Assembly (NCBI GenBank): GCA_037954235.1
Contig: JBBMOA010000001.1
Span: forward strand, 29,031,074 to 29,095,073
DNA from: Aulostomus chinensis
Taxonomy: Eukaryota; Chordata; Actinopteri; Syngnathiformes; Aulostomidae
Reading direction: 5' to 3'
Length of the DNA: 64,000 nucleotides
Positions 34,281 to 49,305 of this stretch are shown piece after piece (within the stretch, counting starts at the first letter, position 1; each line of letters begins with the position of its first letter). Below the pieces are notes generated by a model. It saw only the letters and a program-made list of their open reading frames with translations. It ran no database searches and had not been told where the DNA came from. Both the position numbers and the translations under genes were made by a program.

Positions 34281-36920
34281 GAGGATCGTAGCAACTCTCA
34301 CTACATTACTGTAGCATCATTTTGAGATTCGTAGCAACTCTCACTACATCACTGTAGCATCATTTTGAGGATAGTCGCAACTCTCACCTCATCACTGTAG
34401 CATCATTTCTTAGGAAAGTAGCATCTCTCATTACATCACTTTAGCGTGATATGGAAATTACTATCAACTCTCACCACATCACTGTCGCATCATTTTGAGG
34501 ATCGTAGCAACTCTCACCACATCACTGTAGCATTATTTCTTAGGTAAATAGCAACCCTCATTACATCCCTTTAGCATTATTTTGCTGTTCGTAGCAACTG
34601 TCATTACATCACTGTAGCATCATTTCTTAGGGAAGTAGCAACTCTCATTACACCCCTTTAGCATTATTTTGAAATTACGATCAACTCTCACCACATCACT
34701 GTCAGCATCATTTTGAGATTAGTATCAACTCTCACTACATCACTGCCCCCTCATTTTAAGGATCGTAGCAACTCTCACCACATCACTGTCGCATCATTTT
34801 GAAGATCGTAGCAAGTCTCACTACATAACTGTCGCATCATTTTGAGGATAGTCGCAACTCTCGCGACATTACTGTAGCATCATTTTGAGATTCGTAGCAA
34901 CTCTCACCACATCACTGTCAGCATCATTTTGAGATTAGTATCAACTCTCACTACATAACTGCCACCTCATTTTGAGGATAGTCGCAACTCTCGCGACATC
35001 ACTGTCGCATCATTTTGAGATTAGTATCAACTCTCACTACATAACTGCCACCTCATTTTGAGGATAGTCGCAACTCTCGCGACATCACTGTCGCATCATT
35101 TTGAGATTCGTAGCAACTCTCACCACATCACTGTAGCATCATTTCTTAGGTAAGTAGCAACTCTCATTACATCACTTTAGTATGATTTTGAAATTACGAT
35201 CAACTCTCACCACATCACTGTAGCATCATTTCTTCGGTTTGTAGCAACTCTCATTCCATCACTGTAGCATCATTTTGAGGTTCGTAGCAACTCTCACCAC
35301 ATCACTGTAGCATCATTTCTTCGGTTATAAGCAACTCTCATTACATCACTTTAGCATGATTTTGAAATTACTATCAACTCTCACCACAACACTGTCAGCA
35401 TAATTTCTTTGGTTAGTAGCAACTGTCATAACATCACTGTAGCATCATTTTGAGGATTGTAGCAACTCTCACCACATCACTGTAGCATAATTTCTTAGGT
35501 AAGTAGCAACTCTCATTACATCACTTTAGCGTGATTTTGAAATTACTATCAACTCTCACCACATCACTGTCAGCATCATTTTGAGATTAGTATCAACTCT
35601 TGCTACATAACTGCCACCTCATTTTGAGGATCGTAGCAGCTCTCACCAGATCACTGTCGCATCATTTTGAGGATAGTTGCAACTCTCGCGATATTACTGT
35701 AGCATCATTTTGAGATTTGTTGCAACTCTCACTACATCACTGTAGCATCATTTTGAGGTTCGTAGCAACTCTCACGACATTACTGGAGCATCATTTTGAG
35801 ATTCCTAGCAACTCTCATTACATCACTGTAGCATCATTTTGAGGTTCGTAGCAACTCTCACTACATCACTGTCGCATCATTTTGAGGATAGTCGCAACTC
35901 TCACCACATCACTGTCGCATCATTTCTTAGGTAAGCAGCAATGCACTGTAGCATCACTTCTTAGGTTTGTCGCAACTCTCATCACATCACTTTAGCATCA
36001 TTTTGAGGATCGTAGCAACTCTCACTACATCACTGTTGCATCATTTCTTAGGTAAGTAGCAACTCTCATTACATCACTTTAGCGTGATTTTGAAATTACT
36101 ATCAACTCTCACCACATCACTGTCAGCATCATTTTGAGATTAGTATCAACTCTCACTACATAACTGCCACCTCATTTTGAGGATATTCGCAACTCTCGCG
36201 ACATTACTGTAGCATCATTTTGAGATTCGTAGCAACTCTCACCACATCACTGTCAGCATCATTTTGAGATTAGTATCAACTCTCACTACATAACTGCCAC
36301 CTCATTTTGAGGATAGTCGCAACTCTCGCGACATTACTGTCGCATCATTTTGAGATTCGTAGCAACTCTCATTACATCACTGTAGCATCATTTTGAGGTT
36401 CGTAGCAACTCTCACCACATCACTGTAGCATCATTTTGAGGTTCGTAGCAACTCTCACCACATCACTCTAGCATCATTTCTTCGGTTTGTAGCAACTCTC
36501 ATTCCATCACTGTAGCATCATTTTGAGGTTCGTAGCAACTCTCACCACATCACTGTAGCATCATTTCTTCGGTTATAAGCAACTCTCACTACATCACTGT
36601 CGCATCATTTTGAGGATAGTCGCAACTCTCACTACATCACTGTTGCATCATTTCTTAGGTGAGTAGCAACTCTCATTACATCACTTTAGCGTGATTTTGA
36701 AATTACTATCAACTCTCACCACATCACTGTCAGCATCATTTTGAGATTAGTATCAACTCTCACTACATAACTGCCACCTCATTTTGAGGATAGTCGCAAC
36801 TCTCGCGACATCACTGTCGCATCATTTTGAGATTCGTAGCAACTCTCATTACATCACTGTAGCATCATTTTGAGGTTCGTAGCAACTCTCACCACATCAC
36901 TGTAGCATCATTTCTTAGGT
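34281..36920 (-). repeat. Array 2 duplicated block C, copy 1
   Basis: About 2.6 kb of array 2 is repeated at about 37,522-40,330 with an offset near 3.2 kb. Shared rare markers include GCGTGATATGGAAATTAC, CACTGCCCCCTCATTTTAAGG, TCTCACCAGATCACTG and AGCAGCAATGCACTG. Small gains and losses of one or two monomers shift the offset along the block. Confidence 0.8.
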
Positions 36921-37521
36921 TCGTAGCAACTCTCATTACATAACTGTAGCATCACTTCTTAGGTTTTCGGAACTCTCACTACATCACTGTCGCATCATTT
37001 TGAGATTCGTAATAACTCACACCACATCACTGTAGCATCATTTTGAGGTTCGTAGCAACTCTCATTACATCACTGTAGCATCACTTCTTAGGTTCGTAGC
37101 AATTCTCACTACATCACTGTCGCATCATTTTGAGATTAGTAGCAACTCTCACCACATCACTGTCGCATCATTTCTTAGGTAAGCAGCAACTCTCATTACA
37201 TCACTGTAGCATCACTTCTTAGGTTTTCGGAACTCTCACTACATCACTGTCGCATCATTTTGAGATTCGTAATAACTCACACCACATCACTGTAGCATCA
37301 TTTTGAGGTTCGTAGCAACTCTCATTACATCACTGTAGCATCACTTCTTAGGTTCGTAGCAATTCTCACTACATCACTGTCGCATCATTTTGAGATTCGT
37401 AGCAACTCTCACCACATCACTGTAGCATCATTTTGAGGTTCGTAGCAACTCTCACCACATCACTGTGGCATCATTTCTTAGGTAAATAGCAACCCTCATA
37501 ACATCACTGTACCATCATTTT

Positions 37522-40330
37522 GAGGATCGTAGCAACTCTCACTACATTACTGTAGCATCATTTTGAGATTCGTAGCAACTCTCACTACATCACTGTAGCA
37601 TCATTTTGAGGATAGTCGCAACTCTCACCTCATCACTGTAGCATCATTTCTTAGGAAAGTAGCAACTCTCATTACATCACTTTAGCGTGATATGGAAATT
37701 ACTATCAACTCTCACCACATCACTGTCGCATCATTTTGAGGATCGTAGCAACTCTCACCACATCACTGTAGCATTATTTCTTAGGTAAATAGCAACCCTC
37801 ATTACATCCCTTTAGCATTATTTTGCTGTTCGTAGCAACTGTCATTACATCACTGTAGCATCATTTCTTAGGGAAGTAGCAACTCTCATTACACCCCTTT
37901 AGCATTATTTTGAAATTACGATCAACTCTCACCACATCACTGTCAGCATCATTTTGAGATTAGTATCAACTCTCACTACATCACTGCCCCCTCATTTTAA
38001 GGATCGTAGCAACTCTCACCACATCACTGTCGCATCATTTTGAAGATCGTAGCAAGTCTCACTACATAACTGTCGCATCATTTTGAGGATAGTCGCAACT
38101 CTCGCGACATTACTGTAGCATCATTTTGAGATTCGTAGCAACTCTCACCACATCACTGTCAGCATCATTTTGAGATTAGTATCAACTCTCACTACATAAC
38201 TGCCACCTCATTTTGAGGATAGTCGCAACTCTCACTACATCACTGTAGCATCATTTTGAGGTTCGGAGCAACTCTCACCACATCACTGTAGCATCATTTC
38301 TTAGGTAAGTAGCAACTCTCATTACATCACTTTAGTATGATTTTGAAATTACGATCAACTCTCACCACATCACTGTAGCATCATTTCTTCGGTTTGTAGC
38401 AACTCTCATTCCATCACTGTAGCATCATTTTGACGTTCGTAGCAACTCTCACCACATCACTGTAGCATCATTTCTTCGGTTATAAGCAACTCTCATTACA
38501 TCACTTTAGCATGATTTTGAAATTACTATCAACTCTCACCACAACACTGTCAGCATAATTTCTTTGGTTAGTAGCAACTGTCATAACATCACTGTAGCAT
38601 CATTTTGAGGATTGTAGCAACTCTCACCACATCACTGTAGCATAATTTCTTAGGTAAGTAGCAACTCTCATTACATCACTTTAGCGTGATTTTGAAATTA
38701 CTATCAACTCTCACCACATCACTGTCAGCATCATTTTGAGATTAGTATCAACTCTTGCTACATAACTGCCACCTCATTTTGAGGATCGTAGCAGCTCTCA
38801 CCAGATCACTGTCGCATCATTTTGAGGATCGTAGCAACTCTCACGACATCACTGTCGCATCATTTTGAGGATAGTTGCAACTCTCGCGATATTACTGTAG
38901 CATCATTTTGAGATTCGTTGCAACTCTCACTACATCACTGTAGCATCATTTTGAGGTTCGTAGCAACTCTCACGACATTACTGGAGCATCATTTTGAGAT
39001 TCCTAGCAACTCTCATTACATCACTGTAGCATCATTTTGAGGTTCGTAGCAACTCTCACTACATCACTGTCGCATCATTTTGAGGATAGTCGCAACTCTC
39101 ACCACATCACTGTCGCATCATTTCTTAGGTAAGCAGCAATGCACTGTAGCATCACTTCTTAGGTTTGTCGCAACTCTCATCACATCACTTTAGCATCATT
39201 TTGAGGATCGTAGCAACTCTCACTACATCACTGTTGCATCATTTCTTAGGTAAGTAGCAACTCTCATTACATCACTTTAGCGTGATTTTGAAATTACTAT
39301 CAACTCTCACCACATCACTGTCAGCATCATTTTGAGATTAGTATCAACTCTCACTACATAACTGCCACCTCATTTTGAGGATATTCGCAACTCTCGCGAC
39401 ATTACTGTAGCATCATTTTGAGATTCGTAGCAACTCTCACCACATCACTGTCAGCATCATTTTGAGATTAGTATCAACTCTCACGACATAACTGCCACCT
39501 CATTTTGAGGATAGTCGCAACTCTCGCGACATCACTGTCGCATCATTTTGAGATTCGTAGCAACTCTCATTACATCACTGTAGCATCATTTTGAGGTTCG
39601 TAGCAACTCTCACCACATCACTGTAGCATCATTTTGAGGTTCGTAGCAACTCTCACCACATCACTGTCGCATCATTTCTTAGGTAAGCAGCAACTCTCAT
39701 TACATCACTTTAGCATGATTTTGAAATTACGATCAACTCTCACCACATCACTCTAGCATCATTTCTTCGGTTTGTAGCAACTCTCATTCCATCACTGTAG
39801 CATCATTTTGAGGTTCGTAGCAACTCTCACCACATCACTGTAGCATCATTTCTTCGGTTATAAGCAACTCTCACTACATCACTGTCGCATCATTTTGAGG
39901 ATAGTCGCAACTCTCACCACATCACTGTAGCATCATTTCTTAGGTAAGCAGCAATGCACTGTAGCGTCACTTCTTAGGTTTGTCGCAACTCTCATTACAT
40001 CACTTTAGCATCATTTTGAGGATCGTAGCAACTCTCACTACATCACTGTTGCATCATTTCTTAGGTGAGTAGCAACTCTCATTACATCACTTTAGCGTGA
40101 TTTTGAAATTACTATCAACTCTCACCACATCACTGTCAGCATCATTTTGAGATTAGTATCAACTCTCACTACATAACTGCCACCTCATTTTGAGGATAGT
40201 CGCAACTCTCGCGACATCACTGTCGCATCATTTTGAGATTCGTAGCAACTCTCATTACATCACTGTAGCATCATTTTGAGGTTCGTAGCAACTCTCACCA
40301 CATCACTGTAGCATCATTTCTTAGGTTCGT
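37522..40330 (-). repeat. Array 2 duplicated block C, copy 2
   Basis: Second copy of the block at 34,281-36,920, with the same marker monomers in the same order in direct orientation. It contains a few extra monomers, for example around 38,820-38,860. Confidence 0.8.
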
Positions 40331-41329
40331 AGCAACTCTCACCACATCACTGTCGCATCATTTCTTAGGTAAGCAGCAACTCTCATTACATCACTTTAGC
40401 ATGATTTTGAAATTACGATCAACTCTCACCACATCACCGTAGCATCATTTCTTCGGTTTGTAGCAACTCTCATTACATCACTCTAGCATGATTTGGACAT
40501 TTGTAGCAACTCTCATTACATCACTGTCGCATCATTTTGAGTATAGTCGCAACTCTCACGACATTACTGGAGCATCATTTTGAGATTCCTAGCAACTCTC
40601 ATTACATCACTGTAGCATCATTTTGAGGTTCGTAGCAACTCTCACCACATCACTGTAGCATCATTTCTTAGGTAAGTAGCAACTCTCATTACATCACAGT
40701 CGCATCATTTTGAGGTTCGTAGCAACTCTCACCACATCACTGTAGCATCATTTCTTAGGTACGTAGCAACTCTCATTACATAACTGTAGCATCATTTTGA
40801 GATTCGTAGCAACTCTCATTACATTACTGTAGCATCATTTTGAGGTTCGTCGCAACTCCCACCACATCACTGTAGCATCATTTTGTTTGGTAAGTAGCAA
40901 CTCTCATTACATCACTTTAGCGTGATTTTGAAATTACTATCAACTCTCACCACATCACTGTAGCATCATTTCTTAGGTTTTTAGCAACTCTCATTACATC
41001 ACTGTAGCATCATTTCTTAGGTCTTTAGCAACTCTCATTACATCACTCTAGCATCATTTGGACATTTGTAGAAACTCTCCTTACATCACTGTAGCATCAT
41101 TTTTAGGATTGTCGCAACTCTCATGACATTAATGGAGCATCATTTTGAGATTCCTAGCAACTCTCATTACATTACTGTAGCATCATTTTGAGGTTCGTCA
41201 CAACTCTCACCACATCACTGATGCATCATTTCTTAGGTAAGTAGCAACTCTCATTACATCACTGTTGCATCATTTTGCGGTTCGTCGCAACTCTCACTAC
41301 ACCACTTTAGCATTATTTTGAAATTAGTA

Positions 41330-44300
41330 TCAACTCTCACCACATCACTGTAGCATCACTTCTTAGGTAAGTAGCAACTCTCACCACATCACTGTAGCAT
41401 CATTTCTTAGGTATTTAGCAACTCTCATTACATCACTTTAGGGTGATTTTGAAATTACTATCAACTCTCACCACATCACTGTCAGCATCATTTTGAGATT
41501 TGTATCAACTCTCACGACATCACTGTCACCTCATTTTGAGGATAGTAGCAACTCTCACGACATCATTGTAGTATCATTTTGAGGCTCGTAGCAACTCTCA
41601 CTACATCACTGTCGCATCATTTTGACATTTGTAGCAACTCTCATTTCATCACTGTAGCATCATTTCTTAGGTTAGTAGCAACTCCCATGACATCACTGTA
41701 GCATCATTTTGAGGTTTGTAGCAACTCTCACTACATTGCTGGAAGCATCAATTTGAGCATCTTAGCAACTCTGCCTACATCACTGTAGCATCATTTCTTA
41801 GGTAAGTAGCAACTCTCATGACATCACTTTAGCATGATTTTGAAATTACTATCAACTCTCACCACAACACTGTCAGCATAATTTCTTAGGTTAGTAGCAA
41901 CTGTCATAACATCACTGTAGCATCATTTTGAGGATCGTAGCAATTCTCATTACATCACTGTCAGCATCATTTTGAGATTAGTATCAACTCTCCCTACATC
42001 ACTGTAGCATCATTTTGAGGTTCGTAGCAACTCTCAAATATCATTGTCGCATCATATTGAGGATAGTCGCAACTCTCACGACGTGACTGTAGCATCATTT
42101 TGAGATCCGTAGCAACTCTCACTTCATCACTGTAGCATCATTTCTTAGGTAAGTAGCAACTCTCATTACATCACTTTAGCATGATTTTGAAATTACGATC
42201 AACTTTCACCGCATCACTGTAGCATCAATTCTTTGGTTTGTAGCAAATCTCATTACATCACTCGAGCATCATTTTCTGATTCGTAGCAACTCTCATTACA
42301 TCACTGTAGCATCATTTTGAGGTTCGTAGCAACTCTCACCACATCACTGTAGCATCATTTCTTAGGTAAATAGCAACCCTCATTACATCACTGTCGCATA
42401 ATTTTTCGGTTTGTAGTAACTCTCACTACATCACTGTCGCATCATTTCTTAGGGAAGTAGGGACTCTCATTACACCGCTTTAGCATTATTTTGAAATTAG
42501 TATCAACTCTCACCACATCACTGTAGCATCACTTCTTAGGTAAGTAGCAACTCTCACCACATCACTGTAGCATCATTTCTTAGGTATTTAGCAACTCTCA
42601 TTACATCACTTTAGGGTGATTTTGAAATTACTATCAACTCTCACCACATCACTGTCAGCATCATTTTGAGATTTGTATCAACTCTCACGACATCACTGTC
42701 ACCTCATTTTGAGGATAGTAGCAACTCTCACGACATCATTGTAGTATCATTTTGAGATTCGTAGCAACTCTCACTACATCACTGTCGCATCATTTTGACA
42801 TTTGTAGCAACTCTCATTTCATCACTGTAGCATCATTTCTTAGGTTAGTAGCAACTCCCATGACATCACTGTAGCATCATTTTGAGGTTTGTAGCAACTC
42901 TCACTACATTGCTGGAAGCATCAATTTGAGCATCGTAGCAACTCTGCCTACATCACTGTAGCATCATTTCTTAGGTAAGTAGCAACTCTCATGACATCAC
43001 TTTAGCATGATTTTGAAATTACTATCAACTCTCACCACAACACTGTCAGCATAATTTCTTAGGTTAGTAGCAACTGTCATAACATCGCTGTAGCATCATT
43101 TTGAGGATCGTAGCAACTCTCATTACATCACTGTCAGCATCATTTTGAGATTAGTATCAACTCTCCCTACATCACTGTAGCATCATTTTGAGGTTCGTAG
43201 CAACTCTCAAATATCATTTTCGCATCATATTGAGGATAGTCGCAACTCTCACGACGTTACTGTAGCATCATTTTGAGATCCGTAGCAACTCTCACTTCAT
43301 CACTGTAGCATCATTTCTTAGGTAAGTAGCAACTCTCATTACATCACTTTAGCATGATTTTGAAATTACGATCAACTTTCACCGCATCACTGTAGCATCA
43401 TTTCTTTGGTTTGTAGCAAATCTCATTACATCACTCTAGCATCATTTTCTGATTTGTAGCAACTCTCATTACATCACTGTAGCATCATTTTGAGGTTCGT
43501 AGCAACTCTCACCACATCACTGTAGCATCATTTCTTAGGTAAATAGCAACCCTCATTACATCACTGTCGCATCATTTTTCGGTTTGTAGTAACTCTCACT
43601 ACATCACTGTAGCATCATTTCTTAGGGAAGTAGGAATTCTCATTACACCGCTTTAGCATTATTTTGAAATTAGTATCAACTCTCACCACATCACTGTAGC
43701 ATCACTTCTTAGGTAAGTAGCAACTCTCATTACATCACTTTAGGGTGATTTTGAAATTACTATCAACTCTCACCACATCACTGTCAGCATCATTTTGAGA
43801 TTTGTATCAACTCTCACGACATCACTGTCACCTCATTTTGAGGATAGTAGCAACTCTCACGACATCATTGTAGTATCATTTTGAGATTCGTAGCAACTCT
43901 CACTACATCACTGTCGCATCATTTTGACATTTGTAGCAACTCTCATTTCATCACTGTAGCATCATTTCTTAGGTTAGTAGCAACTCCCATGACATCACTG
44001 TAGCATCATTTTGAGGTTTGTAGCAACTCTCACTACATTGCTGGAAGCATCAATTTGAGCATCGTAGCAACTCTGCCTACATCACTGTAGCATCATTTCT
44101 TAGGTAAGTAGCAACTCTCATGACATCACTTTAGCATGATTTTGAAATTACTATCAACTCTCACCACAACACTGTCAGCATAATTTCTTAGGTTAGTAGC
44201 AACTGTCATAACATCGCTGTAGCATCATTTTGAGGATCGTAGCAACTCTCATTACATCACTATCAGCATCATTTTGAGATTAGTATCAACTCTCCCTACA

Positions 44301-45860
44301 TCACTGTAGCATAATGTTGAGGTTCGTAGCAACTCTCAAATATCATTTTCGCATCATATTGAGGATAGTCGCAACTCTCACGACGTTACTGTAGCATCAT
44401 TTTGAGATCCGTAGCAACTCTCACTTCATCACTGTAGCATCATTTCTTAGGTAAGTAGCAACTCTCATTACATCACTTTAGCATGATTTTGAAATTACGA
44501 TCAACTTTCACCGCATCACTGTAGCATCATTTCTTTGGTTTGTAGCAAATCTCATTACATCACTCTAGCATCATTTTCTGATTTGTAGCAACTCTCATTA
44601 CATCACTGTAGCATCATTTTGAGGTTCGTAGCAACTCTCACCACATCACTGTAGCATCATTTCTTAGGTAAATAGCAACCCTCATTACATCACTGTCGCA
44701 TCATTTTTCGGTTTGTAGTAACTCTCACTACATCACTGTAGCATCATTTCTTAGGGAAGTAGGAATTCTCATTACACCGCTTTAGCATTATTTTGAAATT
44801 AGTATCAACTCTCACCACATCACTGTAGCATCACTTCTTAGGTAAGTAGCAACTCTCATTACATCACTTTAGGGTGATTTTGATATTACTATCAACTCTC
44901 ACCACATCACTGTCAGCATCATTTTGAGATTTGTATCAACTCTCACGACATCACTGTCACCTCATTTTGAGGATAGTAGCAACTCTCACGACATCATTGT
45001 AGTATCATTTTGAGGCTCGTAGCAACTCTCACTACATCACTGTCGCATCATTTTGACATTTGTAGCAACTCTCATTTCATCACTGTAGCATCATTTCTTA
45101 GGTTAGTAGCAACTCCCATGACATCACTGTAGCATCATTTTGAGGTTTGTAGCAACTCTCACTACATTGCTGGAAGCATCAATTTGAGCATCGTAGCAAC
45201 TCTGCCTACATCACTGTAGCATCATTTCTTAGGTAAGTAGCAACTCTCATGACATCACTTTAGCATGATTTTGAAATTACTATCAACTCTCACCACAACA
45301 CTGTCAGCATAATTTCTTAGGTTAGTAGCAACTGTCATAACATCACTGTAGCATCATTTTGAGGATCGTAGCAACTCTCATTACATCACTGTCAGCATCA
45401 TTTTGAGATTAGTATCAACTCTCCCTACATCACTGTAGCATCATTTTGAGGTTCGTAGCAACTCTCAAATATCATTGTCGCATCATATTGAGGATAGTCG
45501 CAACTCTCACGACGTTACTGTAGCATCATTTTGAGATCCGTAGCAACTCTCACTTCATCACTGTAGCATCATTTCTTAGGTAAGTAGCAACTCTCATTAC
45601 ATCACTTTAGCATGATTTTGAAATTACGATCAACTTTCACCGCATCACTGTAGCATCATTTCTTTGGTTTGTAGCAAATCTCATTACATCACTCTAGCAT
45701 CATTTTCTGATTCGTAGCAACTCTCATTACATCACTGTAGCATCATTTTGAGGTTCGTAGCAACTCTCACCACATCACTGTAGCATCATTTCTTAGGTAA
45801 ATAGCAACCCTCATTACATCACTGTCGCATCATTTTTCGGTTTGTAGTAACTCTCACTAC
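41330..45860 (-). repeat. Higher-order repeat of about 1.13 kb, four copies
   Basis: The marker TTTAGGGTGATTTTG... recurs at 41,441, 42,614, 43,743 and 44,872, giving spacings of 1,173, 1,129 and 1,129 bp (about 26 monomers). Each period carries the same train of unusual monomers, including CTGGAAGCATCAATTTGAGC, CAACTCTCAAATATCATT and TTCACCGCATCACTG. This is a true higher-order repeat and one of the most homogeneous parts of the window. Confidence 0.9.
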
Positions 45861-47999
45861 ATCACTGTAGCATCATTTCTTAGGTTTCTAGCAACTCTCA
45901 TTACATCACTTTAGCGTCATTTTGAGGATCGTAGCAACTCTCACTACATCACTGTCGCATCATTTTGAGGATAGTCGCAACTCTCACCACATCACCATAG
46001 CATCATTTCTTAGGTAAGTAGCAACTCTTATTACATCACTTTAGCGTGATTTTGAAATTACTATCAACTCTCACCACATAACTGTAGCATCATTTCTTAG
46101 GTAGATAGCAACTCTCATGACATCACTGTAGCATCATTTCTTAGGTTTGTAGCAACTCTCATTACATCACTCTAGCAGCATTTGGACATTTGAAGCAACT
46201 CTCATTACATCACTGTAGCATCATTTATTAGGTAAGTAGCAACTCTCATGACATCACTTTAGCATGATTTTGAAATTACGATCAACTCTCACCACAACAC
46301 TGTCAGCATAATTTCTTAGGTTAGTAGCAACTGTCATAACATCACTGTAGCATCATTTTGAGGATTGTAGCAACTCTCCCTACATCACTGTAGCATCATT
46401 TTTAATTTCGTAGCAACTCTCCATACGTCATTGTCGCATCATATTGAGGATAGTCGCAACTCTCACGACATTACTGTAGCATCATTTTGAGATTCGTAGC
46501 AACTCTCACTACATCACTGTAGCTTCATTTCTTAGGTAAGTAGCAACTCTCATTTCATCACTTTGGCTTGATTTTTAAATTACGTTCAACTCTCACCACA
46601 TCACTGTAGCATCATTTCTTAGGTTTGAAGCAAATCTCATTACATCACTGTAGCATCATTTTGAGGTTCGTAGCAACTCTCACCACATCACTGTAGCATC
46701 ATTTCTTAGGTAAACAGCAACCCTCATTACATCACTGTAGCATCATTTAGCGGTTTGTAGCAACTCTCACTACATCACTGTAACATCATTTCTTAGGGAA
46801 GTAGCAACTCTCATTACACCGCTTTAGCATTATTTTGAAATTACTATCAACTCTCACCACATCACTGTAGCACCACTTCTTAGGTTTTTAGCAACTCTCA
46901 TTACATCACTTTAGCATCATTTTGAGGATCGTAGCAACTCTCACTACATCACTGTCGCATCATTTTGAGGATAGTCGCAACTCTCACCACATCACTGTAG
47001 CATCTTTTCTTAGGTAAGTAGCAACTCTCATTACATCACTTTAGCGTGATTTTGAAATTACTATCCACTCTCACCACATCACTGAAAGCATCATTTTGAG
47101 ATTAGTATCAACTCTCACCACATCATTGTAGCATCATTTGGACATTTTTAGCAACTCTCATTACATTACTGTAGCATCATTTCTTAGGTTTGTAGCAACT
47201 CTCATTACATCACTCTAGCATCATTTGGACATTTGTAGCAACTCTCCTTACATCACTGTAGCATCATTTTTAGGATAGTCGCAACTCTCACGACATTACT
47301 GGAGCATCATTTTGATATTCCTAGCAACTCTCATTACATTACTGTAGCATCATTTCTTAGGTAAGTAGCAACTCTCATTGCATCACTGTAGCATCATTTT
47401 GTGGTTCGTAGCAACTCTCACTAAACCACTTGAGCATTATTTTGAAATTAGTATCAACTCTCACCACATCACTGTAGCATCACTTCTTAGGTTTGTCGCA
47501 ACTCTCATTACATCACTTTAGCATCATTTTGAGGATCGTAGCAACTCTCACGACATTACTGTAGCATCATTTTTAGGTTCTTAGCAACTCTCACCACGTC
47601 ACTGTAGCATCATTTATTAGGTAAGTAGCAACTGTCACCACATCACTGTAGCATCATTTCTTAGGTATGTAGCAATTCTCATTACATCACTTTAGCGTGA
47701 TTTTGAAATTACTATCAACTCTCACCACATCACTGTCAGCATCATTTTGAGATTAGTATCAACTCTCACTACATTATTGCCACCTCATTTTGAGGATCGT
47801 AGCAGCTCTCACCACATCACTGTCGCATCATTTTGAGGATCGGAGCAACTCTCACTACATCACTGTCGCATCATTTTGAAGATAGTCGCAAATCTCGCGA
47901 CATCAATGTCGCATCATTTTGAGATTCGTAGCAACTCTCATTACATCACTTTAGCATCATTTTGAGGTTCGTAGCAACTCTCACCGCATCACTGTAGCA

Positions 48000-49305
48000 T
48001 CATTTCTTAGGTAAGTAGCAACTCTCATTACATCACTTTAGCATGATTTTGAAATTACTATGAACTCTCACCACATCACTGTAGCATCATTTGGACATTT
48101 GTAGCAACTCTCATTACATCAATGTAGCATCATTTCTTAGGTTTGTAGCAACTCTCATTACATCACTCTGGCATCATTTGGACATTTGTAGCAACTCTCC
48201 TTACATCACTGTAGCATCATTTTTAGGATAGTCGCAACTCTCACGACATTACTGGAGCATCATTTTGAGATTCCTAGCAACTCTCATTACATCACTGTAG
48301 CATCATTTTGAGGTTCGAAGCAACTCTCACTATATCACTGTAGCATCGTTTCTTAGGTAAGTAGCAACTCTCATTACATCACTTTAGCATGATTTTGAAA
48401 TGACGATCAAATGTCACCACATCACTGTAGCATCATTTCTTAGGTTTGTAGCAAATCTCATTACATCACTGTAGCATCATTTTCTGATTCGAAGCAACTC
48501 TCATTACATCACTGTAGCATCATTTTTGAGGTTTGTAGCAACTCTCACCACATCACTGTAGCATCATTTCTTAGGTAAGTAGCAACTATCATTGCATCAC
48601 TTTAGCATGATTTTGAAATAACTGTCAACTCTCACCACATCACTGTAGCATCATTTCTTAGGTAAGTAGCAACTCTCATTACATCACTTTAGCATGATTT
48701 TGAAATTACTATGAACTCTCACCACATCACTGTAGCATCATTTGGACATTTGTAGCAACTCTCATTACATCAATGTAGCATCATTTCTTAGGTTTGTAGC
48801 AACTCTCATTACATCACTCTGGCATCATTTGGACATTTGTAGCAACTCTCCTTACATCACTGTAGCATCATTTTTAGGATAGTCGCAACTCTCACGACAT
48901 TACTGGAGCATCATTTTGAGATTCCTAGCAACTCTCATTACATCACTGTAGCATCATTTTGAGGTTCGAAGCAACTCTCACTATATCACTGTAGCATCAT
49001 TTCTTAGGTAAGTAGCAACTCTCATTACATCACTTTAGCATGATTTTGAAATGACGATCAAATGTCACCACATCACTGTAGCATCATTTCTTAGGTTTGT
49101 AGCAAATCTCATTACATCACTGTAGCATCATTTTCTGATTCGAAGCAACTCTCATTACATCACTGTAGCATCATTTTTGAGGTTTGTAGCAACTCTCACC
49201 ACATCACTGTAGCATCATTTCTTAGGTAAGTAGCAACTATCATTGCATCACTTTAGCATGATTTTGAAATAACTGTCAACTCTCACCACATCACTGTAGC
49301 ATAAT
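48000..49305 (-). repeat. 651-bp tandem duplication in array 2
   Basis: Two copies, at about 48,000-48,650 and 48,651-49,305, are offset by 651 bp (15 monomers). They share markers such as GAAATTACTATGAACTCTC, GAAATGACGATCAAATGTC and CATCATTTTTGAGG. They are almost identical. Confidence 0.88.
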
